Part shown: positions 16,717-25,678 of the stretch, piece by piece | How positions within the stretch are numbered: the stretch's first letter is position 1 | How the letters are laid out: each line of letters opens with the position of its first letter | From: Leucobacter chromiiresistens | GTDB taxonomy: Bacteria; Actinomycetota; Actinomycetes; Actinomycetales; Microbacteriaceae | Length of the DNA stretch: 64,000 nucleotides | NCBI RefSeq assembly: GCF_001477055.1 | Contig: NZ_LDRK01000010.1 | Coordinates: forward strand, 62,001 to 126,000 | Reading direction: 5' to 3' | The notes under the pieces: generated by a model | The model's database searches: none | What the model was told of the DNA's origin: nothing | The model's input: only the letters and a program-made list of their open reading frames with translations | Made by a program: the position numbers and the translations under genes

Positions 16717-17727
16717 ATGTTCGAAGTCGACATGGAGGGCGTGCGGCAGCGCGCCTCGACGGGTTCGCTCCCCGGGCGCGAGCGCGTCGCCGAGCTGCTC
16801 CGCGAGGCCCACGAACGCTACGCCCCGATGCGAGACGGCGTCGTCGCCGACTACATCCCGGTGCTCGCGCGGGCCGATCCCGATCGGTTCGGGCTCTCGC
16901 TGATCGGCGTCGACGGCGCCACCTCGGAGGTCGGCGCCGCCGGCGATCCGTTCACCATCCAGTCGATCTCGAAGGCGTTCGTCTTCGCGCTGGTCTGCGA
17001 GGCGATCGGCCACCACGCCGTGCACGAGCGCGTCGGCGTGAACAACACGGGCCTGCCGTTCAACTCGGTGATGGCGCTCGAGCTGAACCTCGGCAGTCCG
17101 ATGAACCCGATGGTCAACGCGGGCGCGATCGCGACGACCGCGATGATGCCGGCGGAGTCGCACGACGAGCGCTGGGAGGCGATCCGGGGCGGGCTCTCGC
17201 GCTTCGCGGGGCGCGAGCTCGCGGTCGATGTCGAGGTGTACGAGTCGGAGATGCGCACGAACACCCGCAACCGGGCCATCGCGCGGCTCCTCGAGGGGTA
17301 CGGCCGGCTCGAACGCGACCCGGCCGCCATCGTCGACATGTACACGCGCCAGTGCGCCCTCACCGTGACCGCCCACGACCTCGCCGTGATGGGGGCGACG
17401 CTCGCCGACGGGGGCGTCAACCCGGTGACCGGCGTGCGCGTCGTCGCCGAGGAGGTCGCGCGCGACACGCTCACCGTGCTCGCCTCATGCGGCATGTACG
17501 AGCGCTCCGGCGAGTGGCTCTTCGAGATCGGTCTGCCGGCCAAGTCGGGGGTCTCGGGCGGGATCGTGGCGATCTCGCCGGGCAAGGGCGCTCTCGGATC
17601 GTTCTCGCCGCCGCTCGATCCGGCCGGCAATAGCGTGCGCGGCCAGCGCGCGTGCGCCTTCCTCTCGCGCGCACTCGGTCTCAATCTGTTCGCCAGCGGG
17701 GTCTCGAGAACGGGGAGCACGGCATGA
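16717..17727 (+). CDS. glsA: glutaminase
   Basis: A 336-residue serine-dependent beta-lactamase-like glutaminase that hydrolyses L-glutamine to glutamate and ammonia. The nucleophile motif is QSISKAF (Ser83, Lys86). Family blocks NNTGLPFNSVMALE, NPMVNAGAI, MRTNTRNRAIA, MYTRQCALTVTAHDLA and LPAKSGVSGGIVAISPGKG are all present. There is no STAS domain. A GGGGAGG site stands five bases before the ATG. The stop overlaps the start of the MFS gene by four bases, so both are made together. Ammonia release by glutaminase can neutralise acid, but no classical glutamate antiporter is next to it. Confidence 0.95.
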   Translation: MFEVDMEGVRQRASTGSLPGRERVAELLREAHERYAPMRDGVVADYIPVLARADPDRFGLSLIGVDGATSEVGAAGDPFTIQSISKAFVFALVCEAIGHHAVHERVGVNNTGLPFNSVMALELNLGSPMNPMVNAGAIATTAMMPAESHDERWEAIRGGLSRFAGRELAVDVEVYESEMRTNTRNRAIARLLEGYGRLERDPAAIVDMYTRQCALTVTAHDLAVMGATLADGGVNPVTGVRVVAEEVARDTLTVLASCGMYERSGEWLFEIGLPAKSGVSGGIVAISPGKGALGSFSPPLDPAGNSVRGQRACAFLSRALGLNLFASGVSRTGSTA

Positions 17728-19352
17728 GCAATGCACAGCGCACGACGGTCGCGGCGGCGGAGGAGCGCAGATCCTGGATCCCGATGATCGGGCTCTTCTT
17801 GGCGCAGGTGCTGATGTCGTTCAACGTCGCAGCGCTGCCGATCTCGCTCGGCGGGTTCGTCGAGGACTTCGGCGTTCCCCCGACCACGGCCAGCACCACG
17901 ATCGTGGTCTACGGGCTCGCGGTCGCCGCACTCGTGATGACCGGTGCGAAGCTGGGCCAGCGCGTCGGGTGGGTGCTGATCTTCCGCATCGTCCTCGTCG
18001 CGTTCGCCGGGTCGTCGCTCCTCATGATCTTCTCGCCCTCCATCGAGTGGGCCATCGGGGGGCAGGTGCTCGCCGGCGCCTCCGCTGCGATCATCGTGCC
18101 GTCGCTCGTCGCCCTCATCGCCGAGAACTACCGTGGGGATCAGCAGGCCACCGCGGTGGGTTCGCTCGGCTCGGCCCGCGCCTTCTCGGGGGTCAGCGCC
18201 TTCCTGATCGGCGGCACGCTCGGCACCCTGGTCGGGTGGCGCCCGGTGTTCATCATCACGCTCGGTCTCGCGGTCGCGGTGTTCGCGCTGAGCTTCCGCC
18301 TGCGATCCGACCGCGGCGATCGCTCCGTGCGCATCGACGTCGTGGCCTCCGTGCTCATCGGCGTCGCGATCGTCATGCTGACGCTCGGATTCAACAACCT
18401 CAACGGCTGGGGCGTGGTCTCGGTGCGGGAGGGGGCGCCGTTCTCGGTGCTCGGGCTCTCGCCGGCGCCCGTGCTCGTGGTGCTCGGCGTGGTGTTCGGG
18501 CAGCTCTTCTTCATGTGGACGCGGCGCCGCATGCGCAGTGGCAGAACGCCGCTCGTCGACCTGAGCGTGCTCGACCGGCCGCAGGAGCGCGCGGCGATCT
18601 ACGCCATGTTCATCATCGTGCTGATGGAGGCGGCGGTGAACTTCGCGCTGCCGACCTACATCCAGGTGGTGCAGGGGCGCACGCCGTTCGACACCTCGCT
18701 CGCGATGATGCCGTTCAACCTGACCGTGTTCGTCACCGCCACGCTGATCGTGCGCTTCTACTCCCGATTCGCGCCGCGCACGATCGCCCTGTTCTCGTTC
18801 GGGCTGACGACGGCGGCCCTCGTGTGGCTCGCGTTCGTCGTCACGAACAACTGGGAGACGATTCCGACGATCGCGGGGCTCATCGTCTTCGGGGTCGGCC
18901 AGGGCGCGCTCGTCACGCTCGTGTTCAACGTGCTCGTGACCGCCGTGCCGAAGCATCTCGCGGGCGACGTCGGCTCGATCCGCGGAACGACGCAGAACCT
19001 GGCGTCGGCGGTGGGCACGGCCGTGATGGGCGCGGTGCTCGTGACGCTGCTGACCACGGGGGTCGCGCGGGCGGTGGAGGATCACCCGGAGCTGCCGCCG
19101 GAGCTCGTCGCGCAGGTGGATCTCGACTCGGTGAACTTCGTCGGCAACGACGAGCTGCGCGGGGCGCTGGAGGGCACGTCGGCGACACCCGAGCAGATCG
19201 ACGCCGCGGTGGCGGTGAACGAGGATCAGCGGTTGCGCACGCTGAAGCTCGGCTTCCTCATCCTCGCCGGCATCAGCGCGGTGGCAGCTCTGCCGGCTTC
19301 GCGGCTGCCGAGTTACAAGCCCGACGAGATTCCGGATCCCGAGGCCGAGTAG
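17724..19352 (+). CDS. MFS transporter, 14-helix DHA2 type
   Basis: A 542-residue major facilitator transporter with about 14 hydrophobic helices, the number typical of the DHA2 drug:proton antiporters. The region GQVLAGASAAIIVPSLVALIAENYRGDQQATAVG matches the motif C area of antiporters, which supports export rather than uptake. A soluble loop of about 60 residues near the C-terminus (HPELPPELVAQVDLDSVNFV) lies outside. The ATG at 17724 overlaps the glutaminase stop. A link between glutaminase and this exporter is suggested by coupling only; the cargo could be a drug or an amino-acid product. Confidence 0.88.
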   Translation: MSNAQRTTVAAAEERRSWIPMIGLFLAQVLMSFNVAALPISLGGFVEDFGVPPTTASTTIVVYGLAVAALVMTGAKLGQRVGWVLIFRIVLVAFAGSSLLMIFSPSIEWAIGGQVLAGASAAIIVPSLVALIAENYRGDQQATAVGSLGSARAFSGVSAFLIGGTLGTLVGWRPVFIITLGLAVAVFALSFRLRSDRGDRSVRIDVVASVLIGVAIVMLTLGFNNLNGWGVVSVREGAPFSVLGLSPAPVLVVLGVVFGQLFFMWTRRRMRSGRTPLVDLSVLDRPQERAAIYAMFIIVLMEAAVNFALPTYIQVVQGRTPFDTSLAMMPFNLTVFVTATLIVRFYSRFAPRTIALFSFGLTTAALVWLAFVVTNNWETIPTIAGLIVFGVGQGALVTLVFNVLVTAVPKHLAGDVGSIRGTTQNLASAVGTAVMGAVLVTLLTTGVARAVEDHPELPPELVAQVDLDSVNFVGNDELRGALEGTSATPEQIDAAVAVNEDQRLRTLKLGFLILAGISAVAALPASRLPSYKPDEIPDPEAE

Positions 19353-19571
19353 CGCTGCGCCCTCGAGCGGGGCGGGGTGCGGGAGCGCCCGGAACACGCC
19401 CGGCGGTGGCCTCGGCGCGCCCGGGCACGGGCAGAGAACTGAACACTGCGCGCCGTCCGAGTAGCGAGGAATTCCCGGAATTGCTGGACTCGAGGCGAGA
19501 AAGTGATACAGTCGTTCAGAAATCGGGCGACGCGCGCGTCCGATGCTCGCACCGGAACGAAGGAGTTTCTC

Positions 19572-21074
19572 GTGTCCCCCGACCTCCACCCCGCCCCCGC
19601 ACTGGGCAGCACATCCGGCACCGCCGGCGCCCTCGCCCCGGGCAAGCTCGGCACCCTCGACATCGTCTTCTTCGTCGTCTCGGCCGCCGCCCCCCTGACC
19701 GTCGCGGTGAGCTCGGCTCCGCTCGCGTTCCTCGTCGGCGGCATCGGCGCCCCGGGAGCGATGCTCGCGAGCGGCGTCGTGCTCATCCTCTTCGCCATCG
19801 GCTTCACCGCGATGTCGCGCTACGTGCGCAACACGGGCGCCTTCTACGCGTACGCGGCAGCCGGCCTCGGCAAGCCGATCGGCGTGGGCGTCGCCTTCAT
19901 CACGATCGTGTCGTACGCCTTCCTCTGCATCTGCTTCTACGCCCTGCTCGGCTTCTTCGCGCAACTCACATTCGCCCACCTCCTCGGTCTCGACCTGCAC
20001 TGGGGCGTCTGGTCGATCGCCTCCGTGCTCGCCGTCGGCGTGCTCGGCTACCGGCGCATCGACGTCGGCGCCAAGGTGCTCGCCGTGCTCCTCACCGCGG
20101 AGATCGCGATCCTCCTCATCATCGCGCTCGCCACGATCGCGCAGAACGGGGCGAACATCGCCGAGGCGACCGCCGCATCCTTCGACCCCCGCAACGTGCT
20201 CTTCGCCTCGGGCGCGAGCGCGCTCTTCGTGTTCGGATTCGGCGCCTTCCTCGGCTTCGAGGGCACCGTGATCTACGCCGAGGAGGCGAAGCGCCCGAGA
20301 CGCACCGTGCCCCGCGCGACCTACGTCGCGATCGCCTTCCTCGCCGTGTTCTACGCGTTCACCTTCTGGTCGCTCACCGTGGCGTTCGGCGTCGACGGCA
20401 TCATCGCGCTCGCGCAATCGGAGAACTTCGAGGAGATGATGTTCATCGCCGGCGAGAACGCGCTCGGCGCGTGGGCCGGAGTGACGGTCGAAGTGCTCAT
20501 CGTCACCAGCTTCTTCGCCTGCACGCTCGCCTTCCACAACGCCTGCTCGCGCTACCTCTTCTCCCTCGGCCGCGAACGGCTGCTGCCCGCCGTGCTCGCG
20601 CGCACCCACCCCCGCATGCGGTCGCCGTTCACGGCGAGCCTCACGCTCACCACGATCAGCCTCATCGCGATCCTCGCCGCCGTGCTGGCCGGGGCCGACC
20701 CGTTCCTCGGCGTCGGACTCTGGAGCTACGCGATCGGCGTGGCCGGCCTCGTCTTCTCGCAGGGGATCGCCGCGATCTCCGTCGTCGGGTTCTTCTGGAG
20801 GGATCGCCGCGGGCACGGCGTCTGGGAGGTGGTGGTCGCGCCGATCCTCGGAGCGACCGGGCTGCTCGCCGCCTTCCTCGTCATCGCCACCCACTTCGAC
20901 CTCGTCTCCGGCGTCGAAGGGCCGATCAACGGGTTCATGCTCGCCTGCGTGCCGCTCGTGTTCGCCTTCGGCGTCGTCGTCGCTATCGTGATGAGACGGC
21001 GATCGCCGGAGAAGTACGCGGCGCTGACGCAGACCGTCACGGTCGTGCCCCAGACGGAGACGGAGAACGACTGA
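19572..21074 (+). CDS. APC family amino acid permease
   Basis: A 500-residue permease of the amino acid-polyamine-organocation superfamily, with about 12 membrane helices. The first helix has the unwound substrate segment (FVVSAAAPLTVAVSS), and FLGFEGTVIYAEEAKRPRRTVPRATY in the middle is typical of the family. The GTG at 19572 is chosen for the GAAGGAG site six bases upstream; an upstream in-frame ATG at 19503 lacks one. The stop overlaps the TetR gene (TGATG). Uptake of amino acids or of peptide/amide products handled by the downstream aminopeptidase is a reasonable inference. Confidence 0.88.
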   Translation: MSPDLHPAPALGSTSGTAGALAPGKLGTLDIVFFVVSAAAPLTVAVSSAPLAFLVGGIGAPGAMLASGVVLILFAIGFTAMSRYVRNTGAFYAYAAAGLGKPIGVGVAFITIVSYAFLCICFYALLGFFAQLTFAHLLGLDLHWGVWSIASVLAVGVLGYRRIDVGAKVLAVLLTAEIAILLIIALATIAQNGANIAEATAASFDPRNVLFASGASALFVFGFGAFLGFEGTVIYAEEAKRPRRTVPRATYVAIAFLAVFYAFTFWSLTVAFGVDGIIALAQSENFEEMMFIAGENALGAWAGVTVEVLIVTSFFACTLAFHNACSRYLFSLGRERLLPAVLARTHPRMRSPFTASLTLTTISLIAILAAVLAGADPFLGVGLWSYAIGVAGLVFSQGIAAISVVGFFWRDRRGHGVWEVVVAPILGATGLLAAFLVIATHFDLVSGVEGPINGFMLACVPLVFAFGVVVAIVMRRRSPEKYAALTQTVTVVPQTETEND

Positions 21075-21715
21075 TGGCAGCAGCCAAGACCGCCCAGCGC
21101 CGACGCGACCTGCTCGAAGCGACCACGCGCATCATCGGCGAGCGCGGGCTGTCGGGGGCGAGCGTGCGCGCCGTCGCCGAACGCGCGCAGGTGAGCGCCG
21201 GGAGCGTGCTCTACCACTTCGAGAGCTTCGACCAGCTCGTCGAAGCGGCCGTGCGCGGGGCGATCGGGGAGTTCATCGACGCCCGCCGCGCAGTGGCCGA
21301 GGGGCATCGCGATCCCGTCGACCGACTCCGCGCCACGATCCACGCCGGCATCCCCGAGCGCATCAGCGACGACCTGCGCATCGTGTACGAGGCATCGGCG
21401 GTCGCCCGCGAGCAGCCGCGGTTCCGCCTCGACATCGCCCTGCTCCTCGAACGGCAGGTCGCGCTGTACACCTCCATCATCGTCGTCGGCGTCGCCCTGG
21501 GCGCCTTCGCGCCGCGCATGGACGTGCCCGCGATCGCCGCCAACCTCGTCGCCCTCGAAGACGCGTACGACCTGTACCTGCTCGATCCCGACAACTGGCA
21601 GCGGGAGACGTACCTCGCCAACACGCTGCAGTTCGCGGAGATCGCACTCGACTGCCGCCTCACCGGCGACCGCACCCCGCCCGCCGCGCGCACCGACTCC
21701 GAGGAGACCGCATGA
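21074..21715 (+). CDS. TetR family transcriptional regulator
   Basis: A 213-residue regulator. The N-terminal TetR helix-turn-helix is at about residues 9-55 (RRDLLEATTRIIGERGLSGASVRAVAERAQVSAGSVLYHF, given in two overlapping parts of the fold). The C-terminal ligand domain is unassigned. It is encoded between a permease and an aminopeptidase with overlaps on both sides (TGATG, ATGA), so it is likely an autoregulator of its own operon. No operator palindrome was found with certainty ahead of the permease. Confidence 0.88.
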   Translation: MAAAKTAQRRRDLLEATTRIIGERGLSGASVRAVAERAQVSAGSVLYHFESFDQLVEAAVRGAIGEFIDARRAVAEGHRDPVDRLRATIHAGIPERISDDLRIVYEASAVAREQPRFRLDIALLLERQVALYTSIIVVGVALGAFAPRMDVPAIAANLVALEDAYDLYLLDPDNWQRETYLANTLQFAEIALDCRLTGDRTPPAARTDSEETA

Positions 21716-22878
21716 CGACCCCCGCCGCCCGACCCCGCCTGCGACCCGGCCCGCGCGCCCGCGACCTCGGAGTGCCGCTCGACGGGGAGCCCGGAATCGA
21801 GAACGCGATCACCGATGTGCCCGGTCTCACCGTCGGCTACACGACGCTCATCGGCGACGATCCGGTGGTGACGCGCACGGGAGTCACCGCGATCCTTCCC
21901 CGGGGCGCCGACCTCGCGGGGGCCCCGTGCGCGGCGGGCATCGCCGTGCTCAACGGCAACGGCGAGCTCACCGGCCGCAGCTGGATCGAGGAGTCCGGCC
22001 AGCTGCAGACGCCCATCGCGATCACGAACTCCCACGCCGTCGGGGCCGTGCACCAGGGCGTGGACGAGTGGATGGCGGAGCGGCATCCGGCGGCCGCGGC
22101 CCAGTGGATGCTGCCCGTGGTGGGCGAGACGTGGGACGGCTATCTGAACTCGATCAACGCCGGCGCCGTGCAGCCCGAGCACGCGCGCGCCGCCCTCGAC
22201 TCGGCGGCCTCCGGCGCGATCGCCGAGGGCGACGTGGGCGGTGGCACGGGCATGAACTGCTACGGGTTCAAGGGGGGCACGGGAACCTCCTCCCGACTCG
22301 TGCGCGCCGGCGAGCAGCAGTGGACGGTCGGGGTGCTGCTCCAGGCGAACTTCGGATCGCGGCGCGAACTGCGCGTCGTCGGCCGCCCGCTGGGGCGCGA
22401 CTCTGCGGCGCCGTGCCCCATGGAGGCGAGCGACTGGTTCGAGCGCGAGGTCGAAGCGGCGGGCGGCGCCGCGCTCGGACGGGCGGTGCCGGGCGCGGGC
22501 AGCGTCATCGTGGTCGTCGCGACCGACGCCCCCCTCCTCCCCGATCAGTGCCGCGCCCTCGCGCGGCGCGTGCCGCTCGGCCTCGCGCGCACGGGCACGA
22601 CGGGGAGCCACTTCTCCGGCGACATCTTCCTCGCGTTCTCCACCGCGAACAGCGGCGGGCTGCGGTCTCGGATGGGCACCCCCGGCGGCACGGTCGAGAC
22701 CCTCGCCCACGTGAGCTGGGGCGCCATCGACGCGCTCTACACCGCCGTGGTCGAGGCGACCGAGGAGGCCGTGCTGAACGCACTCGTCGCGGCGCGCGAC
22801 ATGGAGGGCCGCGACGGCCACGCCAGCTTCGCGCTGCCCCACGACGAGGTGCGCGCTGCGTTCTCCGGGGCGTCCTAG
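21712..22878 (+). CDS. P1 family peptidase (DmpA-like aminopeptidase)
   Basis: A 388-residue member of the DmpA/BapA family, N-terminal nucleophile hydrolases that cleave D-, L- or beta-amino acid amides and peptides and mature by self-cleavage. The start of the fold is seen in ITDVPGLTVGYTTL, ITNSHAVGAVHQG and GDVGGGTGMNCYGFKGG; self-cleavage is expected before the serine in the GTGTSSRLV segment (about residue 195). No signal peptide is present. Its ATG overlaps the TetR stop by four bases, and it is the last gene of the permease operon, so transport and hydrolysis of the same amino-acid derivative seem linked. Confidence 0.88.
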   Translation: MTTPAARPRLRPGPRARDLGVPLDGEPGIENAITDVPGLTVGYTTLIGDDPVVTRTGVTAILPRGADLAGAPCAAGIAVLNGNGELTGRSWIEESGQLQTPIAITNSHAVGAVHQGVDEWMAERHPAAAAQWMLPVVGETWDGYLNSINAGAVQPEHARAALDSAASGAIAEGDVGGGTGMNCYGFKGGTGTSSRLVRAGEQQWTVGVLLQANFGSRRELRVVGRPLGRDSAAPCPMEASDWFEREVEAAGGAALGRAVPGAGSVIVVVATDAPLLPDQCRALARRVPLGLARTGTTGSHFSGDIFLAFSTANSGGLRSRMGTPGGTVETLAHVSWGAIDALYTAVVEATEEAVLNALVAARDMEGRDGHASFALPHDEVRAAFSGAS

Positions 22879-22920
22879 CCCGCCGTGCGGAGCGGGCGCC
22901 CGCCGCGTCCGCGAGGCGCG

Positions 22921-23020
22921 CAGCGCCTGAGTCCGCCCCGGCGCGCAGCGCCTGAGTCCGCCCCGGCCCGCGGCGCCTCAGTCCACCCCGGCCCGCAGTG
23001 CATCAGTCCACCCCGGCCCG
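22921..23020. repeat. 25-bp tandem repeat, four copies
   Basis: Four consecutive 25-base units of the form CAGCGCCTGAGTCCGCCCCGGCGCG with small changes, continuing into a partial fifth unit. On the minus strand each late unit reads as the last codons of the metallo-hydrolase gene plus its stop (RAGVD-stop). The array therefore looks like repeated copying of the gene end. Copies 3 and 4 carry A in place of G (CCACCCC). Confidence 0.9.
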
Positions 23021-23788
23021 CAGCGCCTCCTGCACGGCTCGCGGCGCCCCCTGCTCGAACGGGGCGCCGTGGCCGGGCAGCACGAGCTCCGCTCCGGTGC
23101 GGGCGAGCGGGTCGAGGGAGCGGAACCCGAGATCGGCGTCCGCCGTCGCCGCCCGCGCGACCACGCGCGGGCCCCGCTTGCCCGTGTACGGGTCGTAGGT
23201 GACGAGCGCGTCGCCGCTGAACAGCACGTCGACGGGCGTTCCGGCTCGCGAGGCCCGGTACTGCAGCGCGCAGTGCCCGAACGTGTGCCCCGGGCTGAAT
23301 ACGGGGGTGAAGCCGCGCGTGGCCGCGTCGCGGTCGAGGAGGTCGCGGTGCTCCGCGACGCCGCGCACGCCGAGGGCCCCCGCAGCGACCATGCGCCCGA
23401 GGCCGGGGACCGCCGCGGGGTAGCGCAGCGGGTACTTGAGGCGCGCGGACTGATGCGCGTAGCGGTAGGGGTACCGCAGCAGCGGCGCATCGGCGTCGTG
23501 CACGTGCACCGGCACGCCGTGGTCGTGCTGCAGCTCCCTGCAGAGGCCCACGTGGTCGAAGTGGGCGTGCGTCAGCAGCACCGCGACGAGATCTCGAGGC
23601 CGGTGCCCGAACATCGTCAGCGCCTCCGCGAGCAGACGCCGGCTCCCGGGCAGCCCGGCGTCGACCAGCACGGGGCCCTCCGTCGCATCCACGAGGTAGC
23701 AGTTCACATTCGCGCGGGTGATCATCGCCACGTCGTCGGCGACGAGGCGCACCCCGTCGCCCGGCGGGGAGGGGCGCGCCTCATCCAC
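23003..23788 (-). CDS. MBL-fold metallo-hydrolase
   Basis: A 261-residue metallo-beta-lactamase-fold hydrolase. The metal motif THAHFDHVG (HxHxDH) is complete; the further His residues are in SPGHTFGHC and LPGHGAPF and the bridging Asp in FSGDALV. It resembles glyoxalase II-like hydrolases, but the thioester or lactone substrate is not evident. The GTG start lies inside the end of the preceding gene (eight-base overlap), so it belongs to the dehydrogenase operon. Its final codons lie in the 25-bp repeat array. Confidence 0.88.
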   Translation of the reverse strand: MDEARPSPPGDGVRLVADDVAMITRANVNCYLVDATEGPVLVDAGLPGSRRLLAEALTMFGHRPRDLVAVLLTHAHFDHVGLCRELQHDHGVPVHVHDADAPLLRYPYRYAHQSARLKYPLRYPAAVPGLGRMVAAGALGVRGVAEHRDLLDRDAATRGFTPVFSPGHTFGHCALQYRASRAGTPVDVLFSGDALVTYDPYTGKRGPRVVARAATADADLGFRSLDPLARTGAELVLPGHGAPFEQGAPRAVQEALRAGVD

Positions 23789-24350
23789 GACGGCGCCCCC
23801 GCAGCAGCAGCGACCCGACGAGGGCCGCCCCGAGCACCCAGGGGCCGGCGACGATCAGCGGATCCAGCCACGCGTGCCGGAGATCGACTCTGCCCCTCCC
23901 GACCCGCGAGCGCACGGGGTGCGCGCGCAGTTCGCCGAGCACACCCGTCTGCGTCACAGGGTTGTCGGGGCGCAGGGTGGCGAACGAGCGCAGGTGCGCG
24001 CCGACCGCCTCGACGCGATCGCCGAGCACGAGGAGCAGCCAGCGCGTGTTCTTCCCCTCCCCGAAACGGCGATACGCGAGGCGCCGGATCGATCCCGACA
24101 CCCCGCGCAGAGGCTGCGCGGTGCCGAACACCGGAGGCAGCGTCTCGTGCTCGATCGAACGCTCGCGGCTGCCGTCGTCGGGCTGGCGCTCTGGGAACTC
24201 CCAGTGCGCGCCGGTCGGCTGCGGCTCGGCGGTCTCCATCGGCCATGACGGCCGCTGCGCGGCGTCGAGGTCGGCTCCCCAGCCCGGGATGCGCGCCCGC
24301 AGCTCGTCGGAGGAGGGCGCCCGGTTCGAGTGTTCGGCGCGATACGGCAT
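23781..24350 (-). CDS. conserved protein of unknown function next to FdhA-like dehydrogenase
   Basis: A 189-residue protein with no catalytic motif that I recognise. Conserved-looking stretches are ARIPGWGADLD near the N-terminus, LPPVFGTAQPLRGVSGSIRRLAYRRF in the middle, and a C-terminal hydrophobic anchor (about residues 163-182) ending in RGRRRG. From memory, proteins with this layout are often encoded beside zinc-dependent formaldehyde or alcohol dehydrogenases in proteobacteria and actinobacteria, exactly as here. It lies four bases after the dehydrogenase stop and overlaps the hydrolase start. Confidence 0.75.
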   Translation of the reverse strand: MPYRAEHSNRAPSSDELRARIPGWGADLDAAQRPSWPMETAEPQPTGAHWEFPERQPDDGSRERSIEHETLPPVFGTAQPLRGVSGSIRRLAYRRFGEGKNTRWLLLVLGDRVEAVGAHLRSFATLRPDNPVTQTGVLGELRAHPVRSRVGRGRVDLRHAWLDPLIVAGPWVLGAALVGSLLLRGRRRG

Positions 24351-24354
24351 GGTG

Positions 24355-25503
24355 CTACTCCGTTCCCGTGAGAATGACCGGCTTGATGCAGTCGTCGAGT
24401 TTCGAGGAGAACAGGTGGTACCCCTCGGCGATGTGCTCCAGTGGAATGCGGTGCGTCAGCAGCTCGCCCGGGTGCACGTCTCCGTTGCGGATGTGCTCGA
24501 GCAGGCGCGGCCACTGCCGCTTCACCGGCGCCTGGTTCGCGCGGATCGTCAGCCCCTTGTTCATCGCGTCTCCGAACCGGATCGCGGAGGGGAGCGGCCC
24601 GTACGCCCCCAGCACCGCCACGCGGCCGCCCTTGCGAGCCGAGTCGATCGCCCAGTTGAGCGCCACCGGCGATCCGCCCTGCAGCTTCAGCTTCGCGGCG
24701 GTGACGTGCTGCAGCACGCCGCCGTCGGCCTCGGCCCCGACCGCGTCGATGACGACGTCGGCCCCGAGCCCGTCGGTGAGCCGCTTCATCTCCACGACGA
24801 CATCGCGGTGGTCGCCGATGGCGACAGTCTCGGCGAACGCGAACGTTCGGGCCTTCTCGAGCCGGTAGTCCAGGTGGTCGACCACGATGACGCGGCCGGC
24901 GCCCATGAACCAGGCGGAGCGCGCGGCGGCCAGCCCGACGGGCCCCGCGCCCAGCACGACCACGGTCTCGCGCTCCGCGATCTCGCCGAGCTGCGCGCCG
25001 AAGTATCCGGTGGAGAACGCGTCGGTCAGCATGAGCGCGTCGTCGTCGCTCAGCCAGTCGGGGATCACCGCGGGGCCGACGTCGGCGAACGGAACGCGCA
25101 CGAGCTCCGCCTGCCCGCCGTCGTAGCCTCCCGCCGAGTGCGAGTACCCGTAGATGCCCCCGATGGCGGTCGCGTTCGGGTTGACGTTGTGGCAGTTCGA
25201 CAGCAGGCCGCGCGCGCAGAAGTAGCACGAACCGCAGGAGATGTTGAAGGGCACCATCACTCGATCGCCCGGCGACAGGCTCTCGACCGACGGCCCCACC
25301 GCTTCGACCACTCCCACGATCTCGTGCCCGAAGGTGTGGCCGATCCGGGTATCGGGGATCAGCCCGTGGTACAGGTGCAGGTCGGATCCGCAGATCGCGG
25401 CCCGCGTCACCCTGACGATCGCGTCGTTCGGGTGCTCGATCCTCGGTTCGGCTTTGTTCTCGACGCGCACCTGGTACGGGCCGCGGTACGTCATTGCTCT
25501 CAT
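24355..25503 (-). CDS. zinc-dependent alcohol/formaldehyde dehydrogenase (FdhA-like)
   Basis: A 382-residue medium-chain dehydrogenase. Catalytic zinc ligands are in ICGSDLHLY and GHEIVGVV; the structural zinc cysteines are CGSCYFCARGLLSNC. The nucleotide fold shows VVLGAGPVGLAAARSA and VDHLDYRLEKA, with Asp at the end of strand two, which favours NAD. The insert between zinc and nucleotide domains resembles the glutathione-independent formaldehyde dehydrogenase class. I chose the ATG at 25503 because a GGAGGAGG site stands about seven bases ahead; the frame extends upstream without such a site. It is divergent from a TetR gene that may control it. Confidence 0.9.
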   Translation of the reverse strand: MRAMTYRGPYQVRVENKAEPRIEHPNDAIVRVTRAAICGSDLHLYHGLIPDTRIGHTFGHEIVGVVEAVGPSVESLSPGDRVMVPFNISCGSCYFCARGLLSNCHNVNPNATAIGGIYGYSHSAGGYDGGQAELVRVPFADVGPAVIPDWLSDDDALMLTDAFSTGYFGAQLGEIAERETVVVLGAGPVGLAAARSAWFMGAGRVIVVDHLDYRLEKARTFAFAETVAIGDHRDVVVEMKRLTDGLGADVVIDAVGAEADGGVLQHVTAAKLKLQGGSPVALNWAIDSARKGGRVAVLGAYGPLPSAIRFGDAMNKGLTIRANQAPVKRQWPRLLEHIRNGDVHPGELLTHRIPLEHIAEGYHLFSSKLDDCIKPVILTGTE

Positions 25504-25678
25504 CTCGTGCCTCCTCCCCCCACCCTGAGAGCTCGGCGCGGCGAGTGAGAGTGCCTTGCCAGGGCGAGTCGAGTGAGGTAACGGACCCGGGGGTGGGGGA
25601 TGATGTTCCTCAGCGAGACAGATACCTTGGAACGGGCCCGACGGCTCGGGCCGAGGCAGTGACACCGAGGGGGAGCCC
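25504..25678. promoter_or_regulatory. divergent promoter region of dehydrogenase and TetR genes
   Basis: Contains a short perfect inverted repeat GGCCCGA-CGGC-TCGGGCC at about 25635-25652 and a TACCTT box at 25623-25628 that could serve the TetR gene. The inverted repeat is a candidate TetR operator. Neither is certain. Confidence 0.4.

Noticed and set aside
16851-20894. A 1347-codon open frame on the minus strand
   Set aside because: It runs antisense across the glutaminase, MFS and permease genes, has the Arg/Asp/Glu/Gly/His-rich composition of reverse-frame G/C-rich coding sequence and shows no domain.
17969-21715. A 1248-codon plus-strand frame
   Set aside because: It is the out-of-frame shadow of the MFS and permease genes; only its last part coincides with the real TetR gene, which begins at 21074.
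22921-23020. The 25-bp repeats as a CRISPR array
   Set aside because: The copies are directly adjacent with no spacers and no cas genes are near.
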